Assembly: GCA_017394445.1 (NCBI GenBank)
Contig: JAFPYT010000246.1
Span: 1 to 53,815, forward strand
DNA from: Bacteroidales bacterium
Lineage (GTDB): Bacteria > Bacteroidota > Bacteroidia > Bacteroidales > UBA3824
Direction: 5' to 3'
Length of the DNA stretch: 53,815 nucleotides
The position numbers were made by a program, and so were the translations under genes. Each line of letters starts with the position of its first letter. Position 1 is the first letter of the stretch. The notes beneath the pieces were generated by a model that was not told where the DNA came from, searched no databases, and worked only from the letters and a program-made list of their open reading frames with translations. Below are positions 17,057 to 26,948 of the stretch, in pieces.

Positions 17057-18004
17057 TTATTCCACGCATCCCTCCAACAATTTCACTTCCATCTTGTCTG
17101 TATCTAATCTTGCCTTTACCCCAATAGGGAAAGTACATCTCGACTGCACGTGTCCAAATGTAAAGTTTTTTACTACTGGAATGTTGAGGTCTTTTATAAA
17201 ATCTTCGATAACGTAATCGAGCGAGAGCGATTCGTTGCCTTGCGCTTCGCAGCCTTTCATTATGCCGAAAATTATACCGCGAATGCCACGGAGTTTTCCT
17301 GCATTTTTTAGGTGCGTTAACATTCGGTCTACCTTGTAGGGTGGCTCGTTGATTTCTTCAAGAAACAATATTTTATTATTAAGGTTGAAATCGTATTCGG
17401 TGTCTAATAGTGATTGAAGTAAAGTTAAGTTGCCACCAAAGAGCGTTCCACGGCATTTGCCTGATTTTAAAACTGTTGGCTCTTGCGAAGATAGTTCCTT
17501 ATTTTGTTTGCGTGGTTCTTCGCAGGTTATTCGGTAATTTTTGTGTCCGTTGGCAAAAATATCCCACATACTATTTTTTGAGTAGTCGGTTTCGTCGGGC
17601 ACAAGCATCGACGAGTGGAATGTTACGAGTCCCGTTTTTTTGTAGATGGCGCAGATAAGTGCGGTAAGGTCGCTATACCCGCCGATTATTTTTGGGTTCT
17701 CTTTTATGAGTTCGTAATCTATCATATCGAGTATGCGGGTGCAGCCGTATCCTCCACGAGCGGCTAATATTGCTTTGATACTTTTGTCGGCGAATATGGT
17801 GTTAATTTGTTTTGCGCGGTACTCGTCGCATCCGGCAAGGTATCCAAAACGCTCTGTGAGGCCATCGGCGCAAACGGGGACATATCCGGCTTTTTCTACT
17901 TTGGCAACGGCAATGCGCATTTGTTTTTCGGTGATAGGTCCGGCGGGGGCAATGATTCCCACTTTGTCGCCTTTTTGCAAGGGGGCGGGCAATATTTTTT
18001 TCAT
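17057..18004 (-). CDS. ldcA: LD-carboxypeptidase (peptidase S66, LdcA)
   Basis: A 315-residue S66 peptidase, which removes the terminal D-alanine from murein tetrapeptides during peptidoglycan recycling. The nucleophile is Ser111 in IIGGYSDLTAL. The family's Glu and His are expected in FLEEINEPPYKVDRML and TFGHVQSRCTFPIG. No signal peptide is seen, consistent with cytoplasmic recycling. It is convergent to nothing and is transcribed toward the toxin-antitoxin operon; its start lies 32 bases after a -7 box at 18037. Confidence 0.93.
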   Translation of the reverse strand: MKKILPAPLQKGDKVGIIAPAGPITEKQMRIAVAKVEKAGYVPVCADGLTERFGYLAGCDEYRAKQINTIFADKSIKAILAARGGYGCTRILDMIDYELIKENPKIIGGYSDLTALICAIYKKTGLVTFHSSMLVPDETDYSKNSMWDIFANGHKNYRITCEEPRKQNKELSSQEPTVLKSGKCRGTLFGGNLTLLQSLLDTEYDFNLNNKILFLEEINEPPYKVDRMLTHLKNAGKLRGIRGIIFGIMKGCEAQGNESLSLDYVIEDFIKDLNIPVVKNFTFGHVQSRCTFPIGVKARLDTDKMEVKLLEGCVE

Positions 18005-18036
18005 CTGTCTGTTTTATTTTTAACTATTTATAAGTG

Positions 18037-18063
18037 CAAAGGTAAAAAATTAGATTACTTTTG
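18037..18063. promoter_or_regulatory. Divergent -7 boxes between ldcA and the DUF4294 gene
   Basis: Minus-strand TACCTTTG (18044-18037) faces ldcA; plus-strand TACTTTTG (18056-18063) faces the DUF4294-ruvA genes. Both fully match TAnnTTTG and are 11 bases apart, so the two transcripts probably compete for polymerase. Confidence 0.5.
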
Positions 18064-18096
18064 TAGTTTTATTTTTATGCATAAATTTTTGACGAT

Positions 18097-18726
18097 ATGA
18101 AACGGCTGTGTTTATTTCTTATTATATCTCTATGGGCAATAACGTCGCAGGCGCAGCGCATAATCACATTCGACGAGTATCAGGCTATCGAAGACGAGGA
18201 GCGCAAAAACAGCGTGAAATGGCTCCCATACCGAACCGAAGGTGCCGACACAATTCTTATCAAAGAATTTCGTCCCGCCTTGGCACGTCCGCCGTATGTG
18301 TTTAAAACCAAAAGGCAACAGCAACAATACTCAAAACTTCTTTACAACGTTAAGCGCGTTTATCCCTACTCGGTTCTTATCCGCAAGGTGTACGCCGAAA
18401 TTGAAGATTCGCTCAAACATATCAGCGACGAAGACCAACGTAAGGTGTTTATCAAGGCTAAGGAAAAAGAACTGCGCGACCAATTTGAAGACGAACTTAT
18501 ACACCTCACTATTTCGCAGGGCAAGATTCTTATAAAACTTGTTGACCGCGAAACTGGCAACACTACTTATCAAGTGATTCAAGAGTTGAAGGGCGGATTT
18601 AGCGCATTTCTGTGGCAAGGCGTGGCGCGTTTGTTTGGCTCGAACCTCAAATCTGAATACGATGCCGACGAAGAAGACCGAATGATTGAGGATATTATTA
18701 TTAGAATTGAAAACGGACTATTATAA
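18097..18726 (+). CDS. DUF4294 exported protein
   Basis: A 209-residue protein with a cleavable signal peptide (MKRLCLFLIISLWAITSQAQ). The family segments are clear: RPPYVFKTKRQQQQYSKLLYNVKRVYPYSVLIRKVYAEIED and LTISQGKILIKLVDRETGNTTYQVIQELKGGFSAFLWQGVARLFG (quoted here as landmarks around VKRVYPYS and KILIKLVDRE). DUF4294 proteins are found in Bacteroidetes and their function is unknown. The gene sits 3 bases before ruvA, and the DUF4294-ruvA-sprA order is one I associate with other Bacteroidetes genomes. Confidence 0.88.
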   Translation: MKRLCLFLIISLWAITSQAQRIITFDEYQAIEDEERKNSVKWLPYRTEGADTILIKEFRPALARPPYVFKTKRQQQQYSKLLYNVKRVYPYSVLIRKVYAEIEDSLKHISDEDQRKVFIKAKEKELRDQFEDELIHLTISQGKILIKLVDRETGNTTYQVIQELKGGFSAFLWQGVARLFGSNLKSEYDADEEDRMIEDIIIRIENGLL

Positions 18727-18729
18727 ACT

Positions 18730-19311
18730 ATGTACGAATACATTACAGGAAAACTTGCAGAACTTACCCCTTCGTTTGCCGTTATCGACAACAACGGCGT
18801 GGGTTTTTTGATAAACATTTCGCTAAACACCTTTTCGGCGTTGGAAGGCAAGCCCGATGCAAAACTTTTTATTCATCAGGTGATACGCGAAGATGCCAAC
18901 ATTCTTTTTGGATTTGCCGATAAATACGAACGCGAAATTTTCCGCTTTTTGTTGGATGTTTCGGGCGTGGGACCAAACACGGCGCGGGTGATACTTTCGT
19001 CGATGAGTCCTGCCGAATTGCAAAATGCAGTTCTGTCAGACGATGCCAAACTTATTGGCAGAGTTAAGGGCATTGGTCCTAAAACGGCTCAGCGCATTGT
19101 AATTGATTTGAAAGACAAGATGAAGAAGACTTCCGGTGCGGAGGTTTCGATGATAACTCCACAAAATGCCAACCGCGAAGAGGCAATTGCAGCCCTTGTA
19201 ATGCTTGGCTATCCAAAACCCGCCGCCGAAAAAGCCGTGGGAGCAGTATTAAAGTTAAACCCCTCGCTCAGTGCAGAAGATTTAATTAAACAGGCGTTAA
19301 GGAGCGTATGA
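18730..19311 (+). CDS. ruvA: RuvA, Holliday junction DNA helicase subunit
   Basis: A 193-residue RuvA, which binds four-way junctions as a tetramer and directs the RuvB motor. The N-terminal OB fold (MYEYITGKLAELTPSFAVID) and two helix-hairpin-helix motifs (LLDVSGVGPNTARVILS and IGRVKGIGPKTAQRIVIDL) are present, with the C-terminal RuvB-binding domain (EEAIAALVMLGYPKPAAEKAV). Length is normal. It is followed 26 bases later by sprA. Confidence 0.96.
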   Translation: MYEYITGKLAELTPSFAVIDNNGVGFLINISLNTFSALEGKPDAKLFIHQVIREDANILFGFADKYEREIFRFLLDVSGVGPNTARVILSSMSPAELQNAVLSDDAKLIGRVKGIGPKTAQRIVIDLKDKMKKTSGAEVSMITPQNANREEAIAALVMLGYPKPAAEKAVGAVLKLNPSLSAEDLIKQALRSV

Positions 19312-19336
19312 TTTTTGCAATTAAACTAACTAACTA

Positions 19337-22300
19337 TTGATGAAACACATAAGAAGAACTCTCGGAATGGCGGGCGCGGTTGCAGTTTTTGCAGCGGCGG
19401 TGTTTACCTCTTCGCCGTCAAACGCAGGTATCAACCGACACTCCCTGTGGCAACGTCCCGGAATCGACGGCGACACCGACCGTATCCGTCAAAATTCTCC
19501 AATTCAACTTAAAGACCCCGACAATATCTCCACTCAAACCGAGTACGATTACAAAACCGGCACTTACACCACGCAGAAAAAAGTAGGTGGAATGGATGTT
19601 GGTCGTCCCGTAACCTCCGACCGTCAGAGCCACGATTCTGCCGAAAACCGCACCGAAATGCGCGAATATTGGCGTCAACAGATGTTGATGCAGAGCGCAA
19701 GAAGCGACGGAGGCAGCCGCAATGGTCTCGACCGTTATCTCAACCCTCGTATCAATGTGGATATCCGTGGATTCGACCGCGTGTTTGGTACAAACGTTAT
19801 CGATATTAAGGCTCAGGGTAACGTGCAGGTGCTGTGTGGTGTGGATATTACCAAAATCGACAACTTTACGCTTCCCAAAAAGCAGAGAAACGATGTGTCG
19901 TTTGATTTTGATATGAATATGCAGGTGGGCGTTACCGGCACTATCGGCGACAAGATGAAAATTGGTCTCAACTACAACACCGAAGCCACTTTTGAATTTG
20001 AAAACAAGCAAAACATCGAATACATTGGTCACGACGACGAAATTATCCAACGTATTGAGTTTGGTAACGTGTCGATGCCGCTCGAAGGTACTTTGATTCA
20101 AGGTAGTAGCACTCTTTTTGGTGTAAAAACCGACTTGAAATTTGGCAAACTTACCGCCACAGCCGTGCTTTCGCAGCAAAAAGGCGAAACCCGCACAATT
20201 GAGGTAAACGCCGGAGCGGTAACAAACGAATTCCGCATTCAAGCCAGTGATTACGAGGCAAACCGTCACTTTTTCCTCAACCATTTTTTCCGCGACAATT
20301 ACGAACGTGCTCTTGCTAATCTGCCCATAATTTCGTCGGGTATTAACATTACAAATATCGAGGTTTGGGTAACGAATAAAAAACTTGCCACCGACGACAC
20401 CCGAAACTCTGTGGCTTTCCTCGACCTTGGCGAGCCTTCGCAGATTTATAACCATACCGCCGTTCATTCTTCGGGAATGTCGAACGGAATGCCCCAAAAC
20501 TCTGCCAACAACCTTTATAATGTGCTTACTGGTTCGTACAAAGCCGTCCGCGATATTAATAGCATCACAAGCACCCTCAACGGACGTTTTGAACCCGGCA
20601 CCGATTACGAAAAAATTGGCAACGCCCGAAAACTTGGCAACAACGAATATACTTTTAATTCGCAACTTGGTTTTATCTCGCTAAACTCTGCCCTTCAAGA
20701 CGATGAGGTGCTTGCCGTGGCTTACGAATATACTTATAGAGGCAAAACCTACAAAGTGGGCGAATTTAGTTCCGAAGTGCAGCCGTCGCAAACTCTTATC
20801 TTAAAACTTTTGCGCGGTACATCGTTTTCGCCCGCACTGCCCAACTGGAAGTTGATGATGAAAAACGTCTATTCGCTCAACGCTTACCAAATCGACAAAG
20901 ACAACTTCCGCCTACATATCAAATACCACAACGACAAAACCGGCACCGAACTCAACTACCTCAACGCCGGCGACATAGATGGAAAAGTTCTTCTCCGTGT
21001 AATGAACCTTGATAATGCCAACACGCAGTTGGAATCAACACCCGACGGTATTTTCGACTTTATCGACGGCGTTACCATAAATGCCGAGCGCGGACGTGTT
21101 TTCCTTCCTATGCTTGAACCATTCGGCAGTTATCTCGAAAATAAAATCAACAACAGCGGCGATGCTGCCAAATATTGTTACAACCAACTTTACGACAGCA
21201 CCAAAACTATAGCCAAGCAAAATGCCGAGCGCGACAAGTTTTACATTACTGGTAAATACAAATCGTCGGCAGGTAGCGAAATTTCGCTCGACGCTATGAA
21301 CATTCCCGAAGGTTCGGTAAAAGTTACCTGCGGCGGAATGCAGTTAAAAGAGGGTAGCGACTATTCGGTAGACTATCTTCTCGGAACGGTAAAAATTCTC
21401 AACGAATCTATCCTTTCGTCGGGTAACAAAATCCTCGTTTCGGTAGAGAGCAACACCACGTTTAGCAGCACCACCAAAACCCTTATGGGAACGCACCTCA
21501 ATTATCAGTTCAACAAAAATTTCAACATTGGCGGTACAATTATGCGCCTTTCGGAAAAGACCCTTACCAATAAGGTAAGTTTTGGCAACGAACCCATCAA
21601 AAACACTATCTGGGGATTGGATATGCGCTACTCGCTGCCCTTGCCCGGATTAACCAAAGCCATCGACCGCCTTCCATTAATTAGCACCAAAGCCGAATCG
21701 CGATTAAGTTTTGAGGGCGAATTTGCGCAACTTATCCCTGGTCATAGTCGCTCTATCGACAAGGCGGGAACTTGCTACATCGACGATTTTGAAAGTGCCC
21801 AAACCAAAATTGATGTTAAATCGGTAAGCCAATGGGTTTTGGCATCCACTCCGGCTGGAACAAAAAATTTCCCCGAGGCTAAATTCAACAACGACCTTAG
21901 ATATGGTTTCAACCGTGCGCGTTTGGCGTGGTATAATGTGCTGAGCGACCTTCAAGGCACAGCCACAAGTAGTTACGGCATTACACCTTCTTATATTAGT
22001 AAAGACGACCAAAGCAACCATTACATCCGTGCCGTTTACGAACGTGAAATTTTCCCAAATGCACAGTCTATCAGCGGAATTTCTACACAGTTGACCATTC
22101 TCAACCTTGCATATTACCCCACCGAGCGCGGACCTTATAACTATGATGTGGAAGGTGAGCCCGGCGTGTCGGCAGGTATCAACGAAGATGGTTCGCTCAA
22201 AAATCCGTCAAACCGTTGGGGCGGCGTAATGCGCGAACTTACCACCACCGACTTTGAGGCGTCTAACATCGAATACATAGAATTTTGGATGCTCGACCCC

Positions 22301-25300
22301 TTTATCTACGAGCAAGAGGATATGGGTGCCGACCTTTATTTCAACCTTGGTAATGTGTCGGAAGATGTGCTAAAAGATTCGCGCAAAAGTTTTGAAAACG
22401 GTCTGCCTTATCCGCCCGACCCGCAATTTATCGACACCACCGCTTGGGGCTTGGTTTCTAATAAAACCTTCCTTGTTAACGCATTCGACAATAGCAACGG
22501 CGCAAAAGATGTTCAAGACCTTGGTTTCGACGGTTTGGACGACGATCAAGAACGCTCGTTCCACAATAATTTCTTAGACCGTATCTCCAACGTTTTCGGT
22601 ACATCGTCTAAAGCATACGCCGATGCTTACAACGACCCGTCGAGTGATAACTACCATTTTTTCCGCGGCTCTGATTACGACGAACAAAAACTCTCCATTG
22701 CCGACCGTTATAAACATTACAACGGCACACAAGGCAACTCGCGCGATTTTTCTACTTCGTCGGCATACTCCACCATCAAAGACCGTTACCCCGACGTAGA
22801 GGATATCAATCTCGACAACACCCTCTCCGAAACCGAATCGTATTATCAATATAAGGTGCACCTTTCGCCCAACCAAATGCAGGTGGGACAAAACTACATC
22901 ACCGATATGATTGAAAGCAACGTAAAGACTGTTAACGGTCAAACCGAAACCGTAAAATGGTATCAATTTAAAGTGCCTATCTACGAACCCGATAGCACCG
23001 TTGGTTCAATCTCCGACTTTAAGTCGATCCGCTTTATGCGTATGTATCTTACCAACGCCAAAAAAGATATTATCCTACGTTTTGCCGAAATGAACCTTGT
23101 GCGTGGCGATTGGCGCAAATACAACGCCGCTATGACATCGGCTGGCGAAGTGGTTACCGACCATCAGTATAGCGACGGACTTTTAGACATATCTACCGTG
23201 AGCCTCGAAGAAAACGGCAGCAAAACTCCCGTTAATTATCTTCTTCCTCCCGGCATCGACCGCGAGCGCGACTATCAAACCAACCAAGTGGTAGAAGAGG
23301 ACGAAAAATCTATGGCACTCTCGGTAACAAATCTTCCCGACGGACAATCGGTGGCAGCATACAAAACCGCTGTTTTGGACCTTCGCCAATACCGAAAACT
23401 CAAAATGTTTGTTCACGAAGAACAACCCGCCGGCACAGTATTAAACGACAACGACCTTAGTATTTTTGTCCGTCTCGGTAGCGACTACAAAGAAAACTAT
23501 TACGAATACGAACTCCCCTTGAAGGTAACGCCCGAAGGTTATTACACCAACGACGAAAATGGTCGCCTCGGTGTTTGGCCGCTCGAAAACAATGTGGAGA
23601 TAGTTTTTGCCGACCTTCAAGATGTTAAGGTAATGCGCAATAATGCAGCACGCGAGGCTGGGTCAACTGTTTCGGTAACAATGCCTTATACCCACGTAAA
23701 CGAAAACGGTACTAAAATTACCGTTATTGGTAACCCCAACGTCAGCAATATCAAGACTATAATGATAGGTGTGCGCAACCCTTCGCAAGAAACCAATCCA
23801 TTCTCTGACGACGGAATGTCCAAAACCGCTGAAATTTGGGTAAACGAACTTCGCCTTACCGACTTTAACGAAGATGGCGGATGGGCTGCCAAGGGAAAAG
23901 TAGAATTGCAGATGGCAGACCTCGCCACGGTTTCGGTGGCAGGTTACACACATACGCCCGGATTTGGAAGTATAGAAAAGAGGGTAGGGGAGCGTTACCA
24001 AGAAACCGTTTACCAATACGACCTTACATCGCAGGTGCAGATGGGCAAATTTTTTAATAATGATTACGGAGTAAAATTGCCGGTTTACTTTGGATATTCC
24101 GAAAACTACGAAATTCCCCGTTACAATCCTCTCGACCCTGATATCGAACTAAAAGAGACTCTCAACAATCCTCATCTTTCAAAAGAAGAAAAAGACGAAA
24201 TCCGCGACCAAAGTATCACCTTTGAACGTCGCAAAAGTTTCAACGTTACCAATATGCACATTGAGGGACGAAGCAAGGAGGCAAAAGAGGAGGCTCGCCT
24301 ACGCAAAGAGCAGAAAAACGCCGAAGCCAATGCCAATGTGCCCGTTACCCCTGAGGAGAAAAAACAGCAGCAAAAGAAACCGCTCGTTAACCAAAAGCCA
24401 TTTTACCACGTGTCGAACTTTACGGCGGGTTTTGCTTACAGCGAGTATTATATGCACGATGTAACTATTAAATCGCAGTTGGAGAGAATTTTACAATCGT
24501 CGTTGGAATACAACTTTACCTATAATCCCAAAAACTACAAGCCGCTCTCAAAGGTTAAATTTTTGCGTAATAAACATCTTGCATTGATTCGCGATTTCAA
24601 CTTCTATCTGTTGCCTACAATGGTGGCTGCGTCGGCTAATATCGACCGTATGTATTCTACCATCAATTATCGCAATATCAACGAAGACGATGGTTTCCTC
24701 GACCCCACGTTCCAAAAAGATTTCCGTTGGCGCAGAAATTACCAAGTAAATTACAAGTTGTCGCAAAATCTGCAAATGAACTTTACCGCCAACAACGAAA
24801 GCCGCGTTAATCCCGATGGCATACTCGACCGTTTTGGCGAAGAAACCGCCCGCGAAAAGGATACGCTCTTTATGAAATTTCTCGACCTTGGTTACAATAC
24901 ATCTTACAAGCAGAATGTAAAATTCCAATACCAAGTGCCGCTCAACAAGATTCCGCTTTTGAATTGGGTTTCGGCTAATGCCATTTACAGCAGCGACTAC
25001 AATTGGCAGCGCGGTATCGAACCTGTGGAAGTAGCCGCCACCGACACCACTCCGGCTTACACCATTAGTCACGGCAACACTATTGCCAACAACGGAGTGC
25101 TTACCCTCAACGGCTCTACCAACCTCGAAAACCTCTATCGCAAAACACCTTATTTTAAAGATGTATTAAAACGATTCTCAAAAGACGGTCGCAAAAACGC
25201 CACCAACGAAAAACGCGAGGTAACAGCCACCAAAAACAATCTCCGTTTTACCAAAGGCGTAGGCCGAATTATTTACCACAATCTTGGCACCACCGATGTG

Positions 25301-26878
25301 GAGGCTGAAATAACGGATATCGACGGTCAGCCCGTAAAAGGTAGCACCAGCATTGTTGATAAAAACCGCATCCGCTTTACTGCCGACGACGATTACGAAG
25401 GCTGTACCGCTGTGGTAAAAGGCAAAAAGCCTGTCAACGATAGTCCGTTCCTTGTAATTTCCGATTATCTTGCTTACACACTTATGAGCGTCCGCAATAT
25501 TTCGGTAACTTATAAAAATCAACGTTCAAACACACTTACAGGCTATCAGCCCGATACTAAATTGTTTGGCTCGTATTATTCGGGCGGAGTAATAATGCCG
25601 GGCATAGATTATTTAATGAGTCTCAACGACGATGATTTCCATCTTTACGCCGCCGACAAGGGTTGGCTTATCAAAGATTCCACCCTTGCCGACCCTGTGA
25701 TGTATACCAAAGGCAACAGCATTGGCGTGCGTGTGGCTTTGGAACCCATCAACACATTCCGCATCGACGTAAGTTTCGACCGTAGCATTGTATACAACAC
25801 CGAGGAGTTTTTTGCCTACGCCACCGATATTGACGGATGGCAGACATCGAGCCGCGTTAAGCACGGTAACTTCCGCATAAGTTACAATATGCTTAAAACA
25901 TCGTTTAAGAAAGTTGGCGATGATTACAGTTTGGAAACCTACAACAAGTTTCTCGACAACCGCGAAATAATAGCACAACGTCAAGCCGACCGTCGAATGG
26001 GTCTAAAAGAATACGACCCCACTCCGCAAGTAGACGATGAGGGCAATCTGCTTTATGGCAATTATCCCAATGGATACAGCAAAACCCATCAAGATGTGCT
26101 CTTACCAGCATTTCTTGCAGCATACGCAGGCACAAGTCCGCAAAAAATCCGTCTCGACCCGTTCCTCAAAATTCCTTTGCCCAATTGGCGCATTAATTAT
26201 AAGGGTCTCGGTAATATTCCATTGCTTAAAAATGTGGTTCGCTCGGCAATGTTGACCCACGCTTATTCGTCGTCGTACTCGATATCCAACTTCAAAAACA
26301 ACGCTGATTACAGTTTTGATGATGAATACAACTGGGGACGCTCGTTTGCTCGCTACGAAGCCAACAACCTTTTTATTCCGCAATACGAAATTGCCGCCGT
26401 TACTCTCGACGAAAAATTTGCGCCTCTTGCCGGAATCGACATTTCGTGGGTAAACCTTATGAGCACCAAATTCGAGTATCGTCGCACCCGTCAGATTACT
26501 CTCGGATTTGCCAACAGCCAAATATCCGAAATGTACCGCAAGGAGTGGATTATTGGCGTAGGATATAAGTTTGCACAGTTGCCCTTGAATATTCGCACCT
26601 CGGGCGGCAGCAACCGATTTAAGAGCGATCTCGACCTCCGTGCCGATTTTGTTATTGACGACGACAAAACCATCATCCGCGAAATCGAAAACCTCTACGA
26701 CCAAATATCAGCAGGACAAAAGAGTTTTTCGATAAAATCTACGGCTGATTACAGACTCTCTCAACGTTTTAAAGTGCAATTGTATTACAACCATCAGATA
26801 ACCAATCCGATAATCTCCACAAGTTATCGCACAAGCAACATAAAGTTTGGGTTTAGCATTACGATGAGTTTGGATTGA
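19337..26878 (+). CDS. sprA: SprA/Sov, type IX secretion outer-membrane translocon
   Basis: A 2,513-residue protein, the usual size of SprA (Sov in Porphyromonas). SprA forms the very large 36-strand outer-membrane barrel through which type IX substrates pass. The N-terminus has a signal peptide (GMAGAVAVFAAAVFTSSPSNA). Family landmarks include DRYLNPRINVDIRGFDRVFG, FNMNMQ-type strands at VSFDFDMNMQVGVTGTIGDK, the AKYCYNQLYDSTKTIA segment, SWVNLMSTKFEYRRTRQ, and the terminal strand NIKFGFSITMSLD ending in the barrel. The position after ruvA is typical. Its presence implies a type IX system with Por/Gld partners elsewhere; only a PorE-like protein is seen in this window. Confidence 0.96.
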   Translation: MMKHIRRTLGMAGAVAVFAAAVFTSSPSNAGINRHSLWQRPGIDGDTDRIRQNSPIQLKDPDNISTQTEYDYKTGTYTTQKKVGGMDVGRPVTSDRQSHDSAENRTEMREYWRQQMLMQSARSDGGSRNGLDRYLNPRINVDIRGFDRVFGTNVIDIKAQGNVQVLCGVDITKIDNFTLPKKQRNDVSFDFDMNMQVGVTGTIGDKMKIGLNYNTEATFEFENKQNIEYIGHDDEIIQRIEFGNVSMPLEGTLIQGSSTLFGVKTDLKFGKLTATAVLSQQKGETRTIEVNAGAVTNEFRIQASDYEANRHFFLNHFFRDNYERALANLPIISSGINITNIEVWVTNKKLATDDTRNSVAFLDLGEPSQIYNHTAVHSSGMSNGMPQNSANNLYNVLTGSYKAVRDINSITSTLNGRFEPGTDYEKIGNARKLGNNEYTFNSQLGFISLNSALQDDEVLAVAYEYTYRGKTYKVGEFSSEVQPSQTLILKLLRGTSFSPALPNWKLMMKNVYSLNAYQIDKDNFRLHIKYHNDKTGTELNYLNAGDIDGKVLLRVMNLDNANTQLESTPDGIFDFIDGVTINAERGRVFLPMLEPFGSYLENKINNSGDAAKYCYNQLYDSTKTIAKQNAERDKFYITGKYKSSAGSEISLDAMNIPEGSVKVTCGGMQLKEGSDYSVDYLLGTVKILNESILSSGNKILVSVESNTTFSSTTKTLMGTHLNYQFNKNFNIGGTIMRLSEKTLTNKVSFGNEPIKNTIWGLDMRYSLPLPGLTKAIDRLPLISTKAESRLSFEGEFAQLIPGHSRSIDKAGTCYIDDFESAQTKIDVKSVSQWVLASTPAGTKNFPEAKFNNDLRYGFNRARLAWYNVLSDLQGTATSSYGITPSYISKDDQSNHYIRAVYEREIFPNAQSISGISTQLTILNLAYYPTERGPYNYDVEGEPGVSAGINEDGSLKNPSNRWGGVMRELTTTDFEASNIEYIEFWMLDPFIYEQEDMGADLYFNLGNVSEDVLKDSRKSFENGLPYPPDPQFIDTTAWGLVSNKTFLVNAFDNSNGAKDVQDLGFDGLDDDQERSFHNNFLDRISNVFGTSSKAYADAYNDPSSDNYHFFRGSDYDEQKLSIADRYKHYNGTQGNSRDFSTSSAYSTIKDRYPDVEDINLDNTLSETESYYQYKVHLSPNQMQVGQNYITDMIESNVKTVNGQTETVKWYQFKVPIYEPDSTVGSISDFKSIRFMRMYLTNAKKDIILRFAEMNLVRGDWRKYNAAMTSAGEVVTDHQYSDGLLDISTVSLEENGSKTPVNYLLPPGIDRERDYQTNQVVEEDEKSMALSVTNLPDGQSVAAYKTAVLDLRQYRKLKMFVHEEQPAGTVLNDNDLSIFVRLGSDYKENYYEYELPLKVTPEGYYTNDENGRLGVWPLENNVEIVFADLQDVKVMRNNAAREAGSTVSVTMPYTHVNENGTKITVIGNPNVSNIKTIMIGVRNPSQETNPFSDDGMSKTAEIWVNELRLTDFNEDGGWAAKGKVELQMADLATVSVAGYTHTPGFGSIEKRVGERYQETVYQYDLTSQVQMGKFFNNDYGVKLPVYFGYSENYEIPRYNPLDPDIELKETLNNPHLSKEEKDEIRDQSITFERRKSFNVTNMHIEGRSKEAKEEARLRKEQKNAEANANVPVTPEEKKQQQKKPLVNQKPFYHVSNFTAGFAYSEYYMHDVTIKSQLERILQSSLEYNFTYNPKNYKPLSKVKFLRNKHLALIRDFNFYLLPTMVAASANIDRMYSTINYRNINEDDGFLDPTFQKDFRWRRNYQVNYKLSQNLQMNFTANNESRVNPDGILDRFGEETAREKDTLFMKFLDLGYNTSYKQNVKFQYQVPLNKIPLLNWVSANAIYSSDYNWQRGIEPVEVAATDTTPAYTISHGNTIANNGVLTLNGSTNLENLYRKTPYFKDVLKRFSKDGRKNATNEKREVTATKNNLRFTKGVGRIIYHNLGTTDVEAEITDIDGQPVKGSTSIVDKNRIRFTADDDYEGCTAVVKGKKPVNDSPFLVISDYLAYTLMSVRNISVTYKNQRSNTLTGYQPDTKLFGSYYSGGVIMPGIDYLMSLNDDDFHLYAADKGWLIKDSTLADPVMYTKGNSIGVRVALEPINTFRIDVSFDRSIVYNTEEFFAYATDIDGWQTSSRVKHGNFRISYNMLKTSFKKVGDDYSLETYNKFLDNREIIAQRQADRRMGLKEYDPTPQVDDEGNLLYGNYPNGYSKTHQDVLLPAFLAAYAGTSPQKIRLDPFLKIPLPNWRINYKGLGNIPLLKNVVRSAMLTHAYSSSYSISNFKNNADYSFDDEYNWGRSFARYEANNLFIPQYEIAAVTLDEKFAPLAGIDISWVNLMSTKFEYRRTRQITLGFANSQISEMYRKEWIIGVGYKFAQLPLNIRTSGGSNRFKSDLDLRADFVIDDDKTIIREIENLYDQISAGQKSFSIKSTADYRLSQRFKVQLYYNHQITNPIISTSYRTSNIKFGFSITMSLD

Positions 26879-26934
26879 TAATGTGTAACTTAAAATTTTT
26901 ACAATTTTATAGTGTTATTTACATTTAGAATGAT

Positions 26935-26942
26935 TACCTTTG
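26935..26942 (+). promoter_or_regulatory. -7 box (TACCTTTG) directly before the DUF4271 gene
   Basis: TACCTTTG matches TAnnTTTG and ends 6 bases before the ATG at 26949. If the usual spacing to the transcript start holds, the mRNA has a leader of only a few bases. Confidence 0.5.
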
Positions 26943-26948
26943 CAATTA

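Noticed and set aside
19418..20665. Long minus-strand open frame of 415 codons
   Set aside because: It lies wholly inside sprA on the other strand; the amino-acid composition is that of an antisense shadow.
26102..26704. Minus-strand open frame of 200 codons
   Set aside because: Antisense to the 3' end of sprA, with no start context or recognisable domain.
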